Assembly: GCA_020248905.1 (NCBI GenBank)
Contig: JADCGR010000029.1
Location: 1-63,935, forward strand
Direction of reading: 5' to 3'
Length of the DNA stretch: 63,935 nt
Source of the DNA: Curvibacter sp.
Lineage (GTDB): Bacteria; Pseudomonadota; Gammaproteobacteria; Burkholderiales; Burkholderiaceae_C
In this document: in pieces, positions 43,153-51,860 of the stretch
Layout of the letters: each line of letters begins with the position of its first letter
Position numbering within the stretch: position 1 is the first letter of the stretch
Notes under the pieces: generated by a model
Told to the model about the DNA's origin: nothing
The model's database searches: none
Seen by the model: the letters and a program-made list of their open reading frames with translations, nothing else
Translations under genes and position numbers: made by a program

Positions 43153-43341
43153 CAGCGCAAGACCCAGAACCAGCGCAAACCAGCCCGCCACGCGGCCGCC
43201 GGCCAGCAGCTCCTGCACGGAAGGAGAGCGGGCAAAGTGCGCGCCCAGCAGGATGCCGACGCCGATAAGCGTGATCACCAGCGCCTTGAGCAGCAGCTCC
43301 TGGTCGGCTTTCGAGTCGGGGGCGTTGGGGCGTTCAGACAT
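43102..43341 (-). CDS. Small membrane protein, unknown
   Basis: 79 aa with two predicted membrane helices (about 18-36 and 50-66) between charged ends (MSERPNAPDSKADQELLLKA and RRLARGQPSR). No family recognised. It overlaps the 3' end of gshA by 51 bp in antisense. Tail-to-tail overlaps of this size are unusual but the frame has a normal hydrophobic pattern. Confidence 0.5.
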   Translation of the reverse strand: MSERPNAPDSKADQELLLKALVITLIGVGILLGAHFARSPSVQELLAGGRVAGWFALVLGLALLGRYGLRRLARGQPSR

Positions 43342-43442
43342 GGCGCCATGATACGGCCCGATGGGTCCGATCGGGCTGCCGGACCGAGCGATATCAAGCG
43401 CCGCGAGTCTGGAGGACGGCTTGCGCCTTGCCGCGCGTGGTG

Positions 43443-43466
43443 CCCCGCGTTTCTGGCGCGGGGTTT
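43443..43466 (+). terminator. Possible terminator downstream of gshA
   Basis: Hairpin CCCCGCG (43443-43449) / CGCGGGG (43457-43463) with a 7-base loop followed by only three T. It lies about 290 bp after gshA and before a pseudogene, so its assignment is uncertain. Confidence 0.35.
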
Positions 43467-43607
43467 GCGCCGGTGCCCTGAAGAGCAGGGGCGTTCACCC
43501 CGCCACTGCATGGCTGTGGCGGGAGATTGCTCTTGAACTTCAACTTTCAGGAATGACACATGACCGTCGGCCTTGACGTCACCACCTAGCTGCACAAGGA
43601 GTCGCGC

Positions 43608-44104
43608 ATGGGCGCGATGGGCCTGCTCGATACCGATCGAGAGATTCGCCGCATCGACCGTTCCAACTTCGAAGCCTGCAAGATCGGCGCCGCCTTCGCC
43701 ATGTCCGAGCGTTTCTTCTCGCCGCCTGAAGCGATCAAGTCGCAGCACCCTCCGGGCAAGGCGCTGAACGCAGGCTGGGAGAGCTGAGCCCAGGTGCGGC
43801 CCTGGGCGGACACGCCCGATCAGAACGAGAACTGCCAGATCACGCGCCCGCACCTAGCTGGCCTATGGCTGGCCGAGGACGCGCTGCCCGGTTTCTAGGC
43901 GACCATGCTGCACTTCGAGCCCAAGAGCTCTAGCGTGGCGATGCAGGCGCTTTCATGTTTTGCCTACAAGCTCCGCTTTGACGACGCCTTCTTCGCGCAG
44001 GCCAACAGTAACGCGGTGATTGAGGGCCCGGCCAGGAAGTGTCCCGCCACTGCCTCAGGCGACTACCTCAAGCAGCTTGTGGCGGCCAATTTCAAGGCCT
44101 GCTG
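43608..44104 (+). pseudogene. Broken isopenicillin-N-synthase-family 2OG oxygenase
   Basis: From ATG 43608 behind an AAGGA site the sequence reads MGAMGLLDTDREIRRIDRSN, then FAMSERFFSPPEAIKSQHPP with GKALNAGWES, a stop, RPHLAGLWLAEDALPGF, a stop, ATMLHFEPKSSSVAMQALSC with FAYKLRFDDAFFAQANSN, and ends AVIEGPARKCPATASGDYLK. The pieces are the start, middle and very end of a non-haem iron oxygenase of the IPNS/2OG class. The section with the His-x-Asp...His iron ligands is deleted, as is part after the first strand. Two in-frame stops (43786-43788 and 43897-43899) confirm it is dead. Confidence 0.72.
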
Positions 44105-44120
44105 AGCCGCAGGGAAGGCC

Positions 44121-44600
44121 TCAGCCCCGGTGCCAGAAATCGAGGTGCAGCGCTGCGATTTCTTCTTCCAGCTCGGGTACTGGCCCGATGACATGCACCT
44201 GCATTTGTCCGGTCGCAAACACGCTGCGGCAGGGTAGATCCATGGTGGGGTTTTCCTCGGCGCTACCCGTCAGTTCGAGCAGGCGGCGTTCGCTCATGCC
44301 ATAGACAAGGCGGCCGATATGGGCCCAGTACTGCGTGCCCGCGCACATGGCGCAGGGCTCGGCCGTGGTGACGAGCGTGCAGCGCCACAGGTAATCCGGC
44401 GCGTAGTTCAGCGCGGCCGTGCGGGCCAGCACGGACTCCGCGTGGTTCACCGTGTCCACATTGCCCTGCTCGGCCAGCACGGTTTGGCCGTCGGGTGCGA
44501 CGAGGATGGCGCCAAAAGGGTGACGGCCCAGCTCATCGCGCGCGCGGCGCGCCACCTCGTTGGCGCGCCGCAGGTGGCGCAGGATCTGGTCCGCGTTCAC
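44121..44600 (-). CDS. Nucleoside/nucleobase deaminase (CDA fold)
   Basis: 159 aa. Zinc site: VNHAESVLARTAAL (His and catalytic Glu) and TTAEPCAMCAGTQYW (two Cys). Longer than TadA-like editing enzymes in the C-terminal part (TGSAEENPTMDLPCRSVFAT) and lacking TadA tRNA contacts I would expect, so more like guanine or cytosine deaminases. It lies 7 bp after the ABC permease gene on the same strand, which suggests the importer supplies a nucleobase-like substrate. Confidence 0.87.
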   Translation of the reverse strand: MNADQILRHLRRANEVARRARDELGRHPFGAILVAPDGQTVLAEQGNVDTVNHAESVLARTAALNYAPDYLWRCTLVTTAEPCAMCAGTQYWAHIGRLVYGMSERRLLELTGSAEENPTMDLPCRSVFATGQMQVHVIGPVPELEEEIAALHLDFWHRG

Positions 44601-44607
44601 GCTGCTT

Positions 44608-45378
44608 TCAGTGACCCTGCGAGCCGCGGTGGGCCCAAGCGGTCGTGTGGCGCTCGATGTAGCTGAAGAGCTCGTACATGGCCATGGCCATGATGCCCAC
44701 CACCAGCAGTCCGCTGAAAGCCAGGCCCATCTGCATGGCCGAGCCCGCGGAGATCAGCAGGTAGCCGATGCCTTCGTTGGCGGCCGTCATCTCCGACACC
44801 GTGGTGCCCACAAAGGCCAGGGTGATGGCCACCTTGAGCGAACCGTAGAAATAGGGCATCGAGCGCGGCAGGCCCACCTTCACGAGCACATCCCAGCGGC
44901 GCGCGCCGAGCACGCGCAGTACGTCCTCCAGCTCGGGCTCCAGTGTGGCTAGCCCGGTGGCGATGTTGACCGTGATGGGGAAGAAGCTGATGAGAAAGGC
45001 CGTGAGGATGGCCGGGCCGATGCCGATGCCGAACCACACCACGAGGATGGGCACGAAGGCCGCCTTGGGCAGGGCATTGAAGGCCGTCATCAGCGGGTAG
45101 ACCGCTGCGTAGGCCAGGCGCGAACTGCCGATCAGGAAGCCCAGCAGCACGCCGACCACGATCGCGATGCCGAAGCCGGCCATGGTCACCCAGAAGGTGC
45201 GCCAGGCGTGACCGGCGATGGTGGCCTTGTGCTCCAGTGTCTGCTCCCAGATGCGCATGGGGCTGGGGAAGATGAATTCCGAGACCTGGAAAGCCGAGGT
45301 GATGATCTGCCAGAGCGCGACGATGGCCACCAGCAGCAGCAGGGGCGACCAGCGTTCGAGTTGTTTGCGGTTGTTCAT
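44608..45378 (-). CDS. ABC transporter permease (SsuC/ThiX-like)
   Basis: 256 aa with about six membrane helices. The EAA loop that contacts the ATPase reads ATLEPELEDVLRVLGARRWD followed by VLVKVGLPRSMPYF. Typical of permeases of the nitrate/sulfonate/taurine/pyrimidine group. Eleven bases after the ATPase gene. Confidence 0.92.
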   Translation of the reverse strand: MNNRKQLERWSPLLLLVAIVALWQIITSAFQVSEFIFPSPMRIWEQTLEHKATIAGHAWRTFWVTMAGFGIAIVVGVLLGFLIGSSRLAYAAVYPLMTAFNALPKAAFVPILVVWFGIGIGPAILTAFLISFFPITVNIATGLATLEPELEDVLRVLGARRWDVLVKVGLPRSMPYFYGSLKVAITLAFVGTTVSEMTAANEGIGYLLISAGSAMQMGLAFSGLLVVGIMAMAMYELFSYIERHTTAWAHRGSQGH

Positions 45379-45388
45379 GGCGACCCTC

Positions 45389-46219
45389 TTACTGGTTGAT
45401 AACGGCGCCAGACTTGCGCATGGCGCCGATATGCCCGCGCAGCTCGTGCACGATGTCAGTGAACTCGGGGGTGTAGGTGATCTCCAGATCGCGCGGTCGC
45501 GGCAGCACGACGTCGCGCTCGACGACGAAACGCCCCGGTCCCTTGCTCATCACGTAGACCTTATCGGCCAGGAAGACCGATTCGCGCAGGTCGTGCGTGA
45601 CCAGGATGACATTGAAGCGCTGTGCTGCGTGCAGGTCACGCAGCGTGCACCAGAGCTCCTCACGCGTGAAGGCATCGAGCGCGCCGAAGGGCTCGTCCAG
45701 CAGCAGCATCTTGGGTTCGTGGATCAGGGCGCGGCAGATACTGGCGCGCTGCTGCATGCCGCCCGAAAGTTCCCAGGGAAACTTCCTAGCGTAGCCGCCC
45801 AGGCCCACGGATTCGAGCAAACCCAGCGCACGTGTTTCGAATTCCTTGCGCCGGTCCTTGAACTGCGAGCGATAGGGCTCGACGATCTCCAGTGGCAGCA
45901 GCACGTTGTCCAGTGTGGTGCGCCAGGGCAGCAGCGAAGGCGCCTGGAACGCCATGCCCGAGATCTTGAGCGGCCCGTTCACCAGCTGACCATCGACCTG
46001 GATGCGGCCCCTGCTGGGCTTCTTGAGCCCGGTGGTGAGCTTCATGAAGGTGGACTTGCCGCAGCCGGAGGGGCCCACGATGGCGATGAACTCGCCCTGC
46101 TGCACCTTGAGGTTGATCGCCTCGACGGCGAACTGGCTCTTGGCCAGCAGCTCGTCGTTGTAGGCCAGCCAGACGTCGTCGAACTCGACGAAGGGAGATG
46201 AGGTGATTTCGTTGGCCAT
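45389..46219 (-). CDS. ABC transporter ATP-binding protein
   Basis: 276 aa. Walker A VGPSGCGKST, Q-loop AFQAPSLLPWR, signature ELSGGMQQR, Walker B MLLLDEPFGALD, switch His in LVTHDLRESVFLADKVYV. Subfamily of SsuB/TauB/NrtD. Drives the permease at 44608. An in-operon terminator lies between it and the binding protein gene. Confidence 0.93.
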   Translation of the reverse strand: MANEITSSPFVEFDDVWLAYNDELLAKSQFAVEAINLKVQQGEFIAIVGPSGCGKSTFMKLTTGLKKPSRGRIQVDGQLVNGPLKISGMAFQAPSLLPWRTTLDNVLLPLEIVEPYRSQFKDRRKEFETRALGLLESVGLGGYARKFPWELSGGMQQRASICRALIHEPKMLLLDEPFGALDAFTREELWCTLRDLHAAQRFNVILVTHDLRESVFLADKVYVMSKGPGRFVVERDVVLPRPRDLEITYTPEFTDIVHELRGHIGAMRKSGAVINQ

Positions 46220-46231
46220 GGGGAACTGCGC

Positions 46232-46257
46232 AAAAAAAAGGCCAGACGCGTCTGGCC
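46232..46257 (-). terminator. Intra-operon hairpin terminator after the binding-protein gene
   Basis: Perfect 18-base palindrome GGCCAGACGCGTCTGGCC (46240-46257), forming a 7-bp stem with CGCG loop, followed on the minus strand by eight T (A run at 46232-46239). It sits between the substrate-binding protein gene and the ATPase gene. Such partial terminators keep the binding protein in excess over the membrane complex. Confidence 0.82.
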
Positions 46258-46282
46258 GGGTTGGATCAGGCGTGCGGCGAAC

Positions 46283-47317
46283 TCACTTTTTGAGGGGCGG
46301 GAGGATGTTGAGCTCGGCGGCCGTGGGCAGCATGGAGCTGTTCCAGACGGCGTCGGGGTTGACGCGGCTGCGCGTTGCGAAGGCGTCTGACACCTGCGAG
46401 GCCATCAGCGCCAGGCGACCGGGGACAACCTGGCCGAAGCCTTCGCGGCGGGCGTCGGGGCTGGCAACCACCGCGTCGATGGCCATCTGCAGGCGGCGCG
46501 TTTCCAGGGGCACGTTGATGATGCCGTCGCGGGCCTTGACGGTTTCGATGCTGGCGGTCGGGTTGGCCATCGCTTCCTTGGCGCCCTTGGCGAAGGCCTT
46601 GAGGAAGGCGCGGATCACCTCGGGGTTCTCACGGATCAGCTTGGGGCTGGCGATGATGGCGTTGCCGTAGAGCTTGACGCCGTGCTCGGCGTAGGGCATC
46701 ACGACCACATCCGTGGGCTTGACGCCACGCGCCTCCAGGTTGAGCAGGGAGGTGAAGGAAAAACCGGTGATGGCGTCAATGTCGCCGCGCACCAGCATGG
46801 TCTCACGCAGCGGCGGGTCCATGGCCGTCCAGGCCACGTTGCTCACGCCGTTGGCTTTCTCGAAGATCGGGAAAGCCTTGCGGCCGGCGTCAAAGACCGG
46901 CGCGCCGAGCTTCTTGCCGCTCAGGTCGGCCGGCTTGGCAATGCCCGACTTTTTGAGCGCCAGCACGGCGGCGGGCGTGTTGTTGTAAACCATCATCACC
47001 GCCACGGGCTTGTTGGGTGCGTCCGGGTTGTTGGCGTGGAATTCCATCAGCGCGGCCATGTCGGCGAAGCCCATGTCATAGGTGCCCGACGCCACACGTG
47101 TGACCGTACCTCCCGAGCCGTTGCCGCTGTCGATGGTCACGTCCAGACCCGCGTCCTTGAAATAGCCTTTGGCGGCAGGTACCAGAAAAAGGGCGGCTGG
47201 CCCTTCAAAGCGCCAGTCAAGCTGGAACTTCACGGGCTTGGTCTGGGCCTGGGCGTTAGCGAAGACGACCGACAGGGCCAGGACGGCGGCGGTTTTGAGC
47301 AGATGGCGCTTGGACAT
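46283..47317 (-). CDS. ABC transporter substrate-binding protein, NMT1/THI5-like
   Basis: 344 aa from ATG 47317 behind an AGGAGTCATT site. Signal peptide MSKRHLLKTAAVLALSVVFA cut after AQA. Fold landmarks: KFQLDWRFEGPAALFLVPAA, DSGNGSGGTVTRVASGTYDM, LSGKKLGAPVFDAGRKAFPI, and MDPPLRETMLVRGDIDAITG. Family members bind thiamine-pyrimidine, riboflavin precursors, taurine or pyrimidines. With a deaminase at the far end of the operon, a nitrogenous ring compound is the best guess. Confidence 0.9.
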   Translation of the reverse strand: MSKRHLLKTAAVLALSVVFANAQAQTKPVKFQLDWRFEGPAALFLVPAAKGYFKDAGLDVTIDSGNGSGGTVTRVASGTYDMGFADMAALMEFHANNPDAPNKPVAVMMVYNNTPAAVLALKKSGIAKPADLSGKKLGAPVFDAGRKAFPIFEKANGVSNVAWTAMDPPLRETMLVRGDIDAITGFSFTSLLNLEARGVKPTDVVVMPYAEHGVKLYGNAIIASPKLIRENPEVIRAFLKAFAKGAKEAMANPTASIETVKARDGIINVPLETRRLQMAIDAVVASPDARREGFGQVVPGRLALMASQVSDAFATRSRVNPDAVWNSSMLPTAAELNILPPLKK

Positions 47318-47573
47318 GGAATGACTCCTGGGTTGGGCCTGCCTGCAGGCATGAAAAGTATCAGCGTACAACGTTGCGGTGTTACCCTGACGCAAGATCA
47401 GTGCCAGACCGGGTCTGCGCGGCGTACGGATTGAAAACACACTTGTATACACATTGTGGGTCCGATTTTGAGGTGGGGCATTGAGGGAAACCCTGAATCG
47501 TGCGCACGCCAGTGGTGCAGCGCGCGATTTGTGTGCAGCATAGAGCCAGCCGAAAAACCAGGAGCTCAGGAGC
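47318..47573. promoter_or_regulatory. Divergent ABC importer / Kelch gene region with GntR-like site
   Basis: 256-bp gap. TTGTATACAC at 47443-47452 contains the palindrome TGTATACA (47444-47451), the kind of site bound by FCD-type GntR regulators of catabolic genes. It is 126 bp upstream of the binding-protein start and 122 bp before the Kelch gene, so it could act on either. No GntR gene is in the window. Confidence 0.4.
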
Positions 47574-48635
47574 ATGGATACTGAACGTCGATTGCTGCTC
47601 GCTTGCGCCTTGACAGCGCCCGTCTGGGCCCGTGCCCAGCATCATGGCCATCTCGACGGCCAGTTCGAGCGGCTCAATCAGCCTGGCCGCATCGGCCTGC
47701 CCGAGATTCATGCGCAGCAGGCAGACACAGCCAGTCCTGCGCCCCGGGCCGCACACCCCGGGCGCTGGACGGCGCGGGCGCCCTTGCCCGTGCCGCGCAC
47801 CGAGATGGCCTGGGCCGTGGCCTCGCGGGGCCGCATGCACCTCGTGGGCGGCTACGCCGAGCAGCGCGTTGACCGGCCCTATCACCATGCCTACGATCCG
47901 CAGGCCAACCGCTGGGAGGAACTCGCGCCGCTGCCGCGTGGCGCCAACCATGTCGGCGTGGCTGCGCTGGGCGAGCGGATCTACGCCTTCGGCGGCTTCA
48001 TCGAGCAGAATCGAACCCCGCACGACGAAAGCTTTTTCTACGACGGCCAGTCCTGGACCCGCATCCGCCGCCTGCCCGAGGCCTGCGGTGCCATGGCCTG
48101 CATCGGACTGAACGGGCGCATTCATCTCATCGGTGGCGCCATCGGCAGCGACTGGCGCCGTTCGATCGACTGGCATCTCGTCTACGACCCGCAGACGGAT
48201 CGCTACGAGCGCCGCCAGCCCATGCCGGTCGCGCGCGACCACGCCGGCATCGTGGTGGTCAACCAGCAGATTCATCTGATCGGCGGGCGCGTCGACAGCT
48301 TTCACACCAACAGCACCCTGCACCACGCTTGGGATCCGCAGACCGACCGCTGGAACGCGCGCACGCCCATGCCCACGGCGCGTTCCGGCCACGGCTGCGT
48401 GCTGTATCGCGGCAGGGTCTTCGTGATGGGAGGCGAGGGCTGGCAACGCGTTTACGGCCAGAACGAGGCCTGGGACCCGGCCACCGATCGCTGGGAATCG
48501 TACGCTCCCATGCTCACACCGCGCCATGGCATGGGGGCCGTGGTGCTGGATGACGCTATCTATGTCGCTGGTGGCGGCCCGCAGATGGGCGGCGGCGTCA
48601 AGAGCGCGATCAATGAGGCTTTCAGTCTGGGCTAG
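47574..48635 (+). CDS. Kelch-repeat protein, exported
   Basis: 353 aa from ATG 47574 with CAGGAG before it. Signal sequence with a twin arginine (MDTERRLLLACALTAPVWAR, cut near AQ). About five or six Kelch blades follow: HLVGGYAEQRVDRPYHHAYD, IYAFGGFIEQ, IHLIGGAIGSDWRRSIDWHL, IHLIGGRVDSFHTNSTLHHA, VFVMGGEGWQ and IYVAGGGPQM, each with the Gly-Gly and a Trp/Tyr. It should form a beta-propeller in the periplasm. Role unknown. It is the last chromosomal gene before the defence island. Confidence 0.88.
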   Translation: MDTERRLLLACALTAPVWARAQHHGHLDGQFERLNQPGRIGLPEIHAQQADTASPAPRAAHPGRWTARAPLPVPRTEMAWAVASRGRMHLVGGYAEQRVDRPYHHAYDPQANRWEELAPLPRGANHVGVAALGERIYAFGGFIEQNRTPHDESFFYDGQSWTRIRRLPEACGAMACIGLNGRIHLIGGAIGSDWRRSIDWHLVYDPQTDRYERRQPMPVARDHAGIVVVNQQIHLIGGRVDSFHTNSTLHHAWDPQTDRWNARTPMPTARSGHGCVLYRGRVFVMGGEGWQRVYGQNEAWDPATDRWESYAPMLTPRHGMGAVVLDDAIYVAGGGPQMGGGVKSAINEAFSLG

Positions 48636-48705
48636 CGACCGGCACATCGTGAACGCTGGCAAGGCCGTGACCTGCAGGTGCAGCGCGGATTGCGGTCGCA
48701 GCTCC

Positions 48706-48731
48706 TATCCGAGCCCTTCAATTTGGTGGTG
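48706..48731 (+). repeat. Left 26-bp island boundary repeat
   Basis: Identical, base for base, to 62698-62723 (core CCGAGCCCTTCAATTTGG). The bases on either side differ from those of the right copy. Likely attachment or duplication site of the island. Confidence 0.8.
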
Positions 48732-48836
48732 GATGGTTGTCGCCCGAAAAACCGGCTGCCTGGATTAGATAGCACTTCTGCGGGTTGCTGCGGGTCTGGG
48801 AAAATTCAGACGGCATCTGGAAACTTCACTTCACTG
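48732..48836. other. Left island margin without gene
   Basis: 105 bp between the left repeat and the stop of the primase-helicase. No coding or structural signal recognised. Confidence 0.4.
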
Positions 48837-51215
48837 TCAATCGGCAGTGCTGTCAGCGCCGACCCTGTAGCCCATCGCCCGGTAACCTGCCTGCCGTTTG
48901 TCCCACATCCGCAGCAGTGCAGGGTGACCGGTATCGACAAAGTCGATGATCCGCACGTCGGTCTTGCTGGCGTGCTCTCGGTGCAGGCGCCCGGCATATT
49001 GTTGCAGTGTGCCTTTCCAGGAGACTGGCATGGCTAGCACCAGCGTATCGAGCGGCGGGTGATCGAAGCCTTCGCCAACCAGTTTGCCTGTCGAAAGAAG
49101 AACGCGCGGCGCATCGGGCGGCAGGGCCTCCAGATCAGCAACCAGCCCCGCTCGCTGTTTCCTGGACATTCGACCGTGCAACACAAAAGGTGCCGGTTCC
49201 AATCCATCAAGGGCTGCTTTGATGGCATCGAGATGTTCTGTGCGTTCTGTCAGAACTAGCACCTTGCGTCTCTGCCCGATGGCATCACGCACCTCGGCGG
49301 CAATGGCTTCCGTTCGGGACTGGTCATTGGCGAGATGCCGAAAAACATCCTGGATGCCTGCATCGGTCGGTAGGTCGATCCGTGTGAAGCGCGAACGCGG
49401 CAGCACTTCGAGATCGTGCGGTGCACCGGCTGGCTTGGCCGCCGTGTAGCGAATTGGCCCGCACTGCATGAAGATGATGGGCTGCTGACCGTCACGACGG
49501 ACGGGCGTTGCCGTCAGGCCCAACACGTACTTGGCCTTGGTCCGCTTCAGGATGGCATCGAACGACACCGCGCCAACGTGGTGACACTCGTCCACGATCA
49601 CCTGTCCGTAGTTCTCGACCAGCGGGTTGACCTCACCTTGGCGGGAGACGAACTGCATGACGGCAATGTCAATCTTGCCGGTGGGTTTCGCTTTGCCTCC
49701 GCCGATGGTGCCGACCACACCGTTTCCCACACCCAGAAACGTCTGCAGACGCTCCTGCCATTGTCTGAGTAATTCGGTTCGATGCACCAGCACCAAAGTG
49801 TTCACACCCCGGCGCGCGATCATCGCTGCTGCGGTCACGGTCTTGCCAAAGGCTGTCGGAGCGCACAGCACGCCGTTGTCGTGGCTCAGCATGCCGGCAA
49901 CTGCAGCCTCCTGGTCAAGACGCAAAGTGCCGGCAAAAGAGACATCAACGGGTTCACCGCCAAAACGCTCATCGCGCAGGTCACAGTCGATACCGTTGTC
50001 CCGCAGCAGATCCAGCGCGGCATCGAAGCAACCGCGAGGCAAGGCGATGTGCTGCGGGAAATTTTCTGCATTGCCGATGACACGGGGCTTGTCCCATACA
50101 GACATACGCATGGCTTGGGCCTTGTAGAACTCGGGGTTCTGGAAGGCAGCCAGGCGGATCAGGCGATTGGCCAGTGCCTGCGGCAGTTGGGCCTTCTCAA
50201 AATAGATCAGGTTGGCCAGCGTCACGGTCAACGACTTCGGCATTGGCCCAGCCAGTTTCTTGGTCGATGTGCTCTCACGCTTCCAGGGTGTGGCCAAATC
50301 TTCATCATCGATGAAGGTGACGTCCAACGGATGGACGCCGCCCATGGCACGCAAAATGGTCGGCTCGATATCGTGTGCGGCGATGGGCTGGATGGAGGCG
50401 AGTAACCCCCATTGATCAGGATACGGGCGCAGATCGGCATCAACGAAAACACTGCAACCACTTTCACGTGGCCACTTCTGCAACGGCAAGGCAATCAGGT
50501 TGCCGAAACCGCCTTTGGGCATCGTGTCCTGATTCGGGAACAGCCGGTCGTAGGATTCCAGCTTCAATTGCCGGGTGCGCGAGCAGGTATGGCTGATGAT
50601 GGCGGTGCCAAGGCGCCGGGCATCACGTGCAGAAACACGGTTGCCGAAAAACACCCATGCGTGCGCGCCATTTCCGGACCGAGATATTTCCAGCGCAGTC
50701 GGAACACCCAGTTCCTCGCATGACTGGATGAAGGATCGCGCGTCGTCGCGCCATTCGGCCTCATCGAAATCGACAGCCAGAAAGTAGCAGGTATCATCTT
50801 CCAGCAGCGGATAAACACCGACCGTGCGCTTTCCGGCCAGATGCTCATAGATCACCGCATCGGACAGTGGGATCAGCAGACGATTGCTGCAATCGCCGCA
50901 TTTGATACGCGGCTTTTCGCAAACACCGGCACGCCATTCGTTCGCGCAGGCAGGCGCGTAGCCTGATTTGCCAGTTGATTTGCTCTCCCAGCGAATGGGG
51001 TAAACGTCTGTGCGCCCGCGAAACAGACGACGGAACAGCGCCACCTTCTCGGCTGTGGACAATCTAGATTGCTCGGGCTCCTGTACCTCAACAGCAATGG
51101 GCTGTGGGGGCAACCGCCATTCGATTCCGTGCGATTCGAGCAGCGCGATCAGGCGAGCGTTTTCGGAGCGCAGGCCTTCCAACTCCAAGGCCTGATCTGC
51201 ATTGGGGTCGCGCAT
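48837..51215 (-). CDS. TOTE-type primase + DEAD/DEAH helicase
   Basis: 792 aa from ATG 51215; the open frame extends 50 codons further up without homology. N-terminal coiled coil (ELEGLRSENARLIALLESHG). Then a Cys-rich finger (CANEWRAGVCEKPRIKCGDC) and an archaeo-eukaryotic primase-like domain: AVDFDEAEW (about residue 148, metal acids) and ISRSGNGAHAWVFFGNRVSA. Then a superfamily 2 helicase: Walker A CAPTAFGKTVTAAAMIAR (about 450), DECHHVGAVSF (about 540), LGLTATPVRRDG, and QYAGRLHREHASK. This architecture was described for the TOTE conflict systems, thought to act against invading DNA. Last gene of the island operon; 82-bp gap after the DUF6155-like gene. Confidence 0.82.
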   Translation of the reverse strand: MRDPNADQALELEGLRSENARLIALLESHGIEWRLPPQPIAVEVQEPEQSRLSTAEKVALFRRLFRGRTDVYPIRWESKSTGKSGYAPACANEWRAGVCEKPRIKCGDCSNRLLIPLSDAVIYEHLAGKRTVGVYPLLEDDTCYFLAVDFDEAEWRDDARSFIQSCEELGVPTALEISRSGNGAHAWVFFGNRVSARDARRLGTAIISHTCSRTRQLKLESYDRLFPNQDTMPKGGFGNLIALPLQKWPRESGCSVFVDADLRPYPDQWGLLASIQPIAAHDIEPTILRAMGGVHPLDVTFIDDEDLATPWKRESTSTKKLAGPMPKSLTVTLANLIYFEKAQLPQALANRLIRLAAFQNPEFYKAQAMRMSVWDKPRVIGNAENFPQHIALPRGCFDAALDLLRDNGIDCDLRDERFGGEPVDVSFAGTLRLDQEAAVAGMLSHDNGVLCAPTAFGKTVTAAAMIARRGVNTLVLVHRTELLRQWQERLQTFLGVGNGVVGTIGGGKAKPTGKIDIAVMQFVSRQGEVNPLVENYGQVIVDECHHVGAVSFDAILKRTKAKYVLGLTATPVRRDGQQPIIFMQCGPIRYTAAKPAGAPHDLEVLPRSRFTRIDLPTDAGIQDVFRHLANDQSRTEAIAAEVRDAIGQRRKVLVLTERTEHLDAIKAALDGLEPAPFVLHGRMSRKQRAGLVADLEALPPDAPRVLLSTGKLVGEGFDHPPLDTLVLAMPVSWKGTLQQYAGRLHREHASKTDVRIIDFVDTGHPALLRMWDKRQAGYRAMGYRVGADSTAD

Positions 51216-51297
51216 CACGCCCCTACTGCGGTGAAAGTCGAGTTGTCCAGACGGATGACGATTCGCCACTTGCCCACCGCGGTCTTCTCGGATTTCT

Positions 51298-51855
51298 TCA
51301 TTCAGCACCCGCCAACCCGGCTTCCGACCAGAAGTGGTCGAAGTCATCACCCACGCCCCAGCCAACGTCTTGCCCCAACTGGCGCACCCGGTCGAGCCGT
51401 GTCAGGAATGCTGCCCGCTGCGCCTTGGGCAAGGCCAGTACGTATTTCAATGCCTGCTCGAACATCAGCACCAGCGCGTCGTAAAAGCCTTCGTCGTCCA
51501 TGCCGCAACCGGCCAGAAAATCGAACACTTCCTCACAGTAGAACACCGTGAGTTCGGCCAAGCCCTCGGGCTGGCCCAGCGCCTTCTTGTAGTCGCTGAT
51601 GGCTTTCTTGGCCTTGGCAACCGACTGAGGCTTGCGGTAGTCCTGCGGATTGATCCATTGTGTGATCACATCCTTGTACGGCCCCAGCGGGTCATCGCCC
51701 AGCCCAAAGCGGGCATGCAAGTAGGCCTTGTTGTCCTTGCTGGCGGCGTACAGGTCTTGCACCAACCCCAGCAGGCAAGCGCGGTCAAAATCGGCCAACT
51801 TGGTTTTGACGTCGCTCCAACTGGGATTGGCTTTGGTGGTTTTCTTCGTGGCCAT
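51298..51855 (-). CDS. DUF6155-like helical protein
   Basis: 185 aa, rich in Lys at the start (MATKKTTKANPSWSDVKTKL) and helical throughout, e.g. LLGLVQDLYAASKDNKAYLH and LTVFYCEEVFDFLAGCGMDD. The LxxLVxxLYxxSxxNKxYLxxRF pattern recalls DUF6155, a small family of no known function; the match is from memory and only moderate. It lies 5 bp after rhuM, so it is part of the island operon and a candidate accessory factor. Confidence 0.6.
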   Translation of the reverse strand: MATKKTTKANPSWSDVKTKLADFDRACLLGLVQDLYAASKDNKAYLHARFGLGDDPLGPYKDVITQWINPQDYRKPQSVAKAKKAISDYKKALGQPEGLAELTVFYCEEVFDFLAGCGMDDEGFYDALVLMFEQALKYVLALPKAQRAAFLTRLDRVRQLGQDVGWGVGDDFDHFWSEAGLAGAE

Positions 51856-51860
51856 GCGCG

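Noticed and set aside
48706-48731. Island repeat as the 3' end of a tRNA gene
   Set aside because: The complement has CACCACCA, but neither side of either copy shows a T-arm or any cloverleaf; it fits a terminator half instead.
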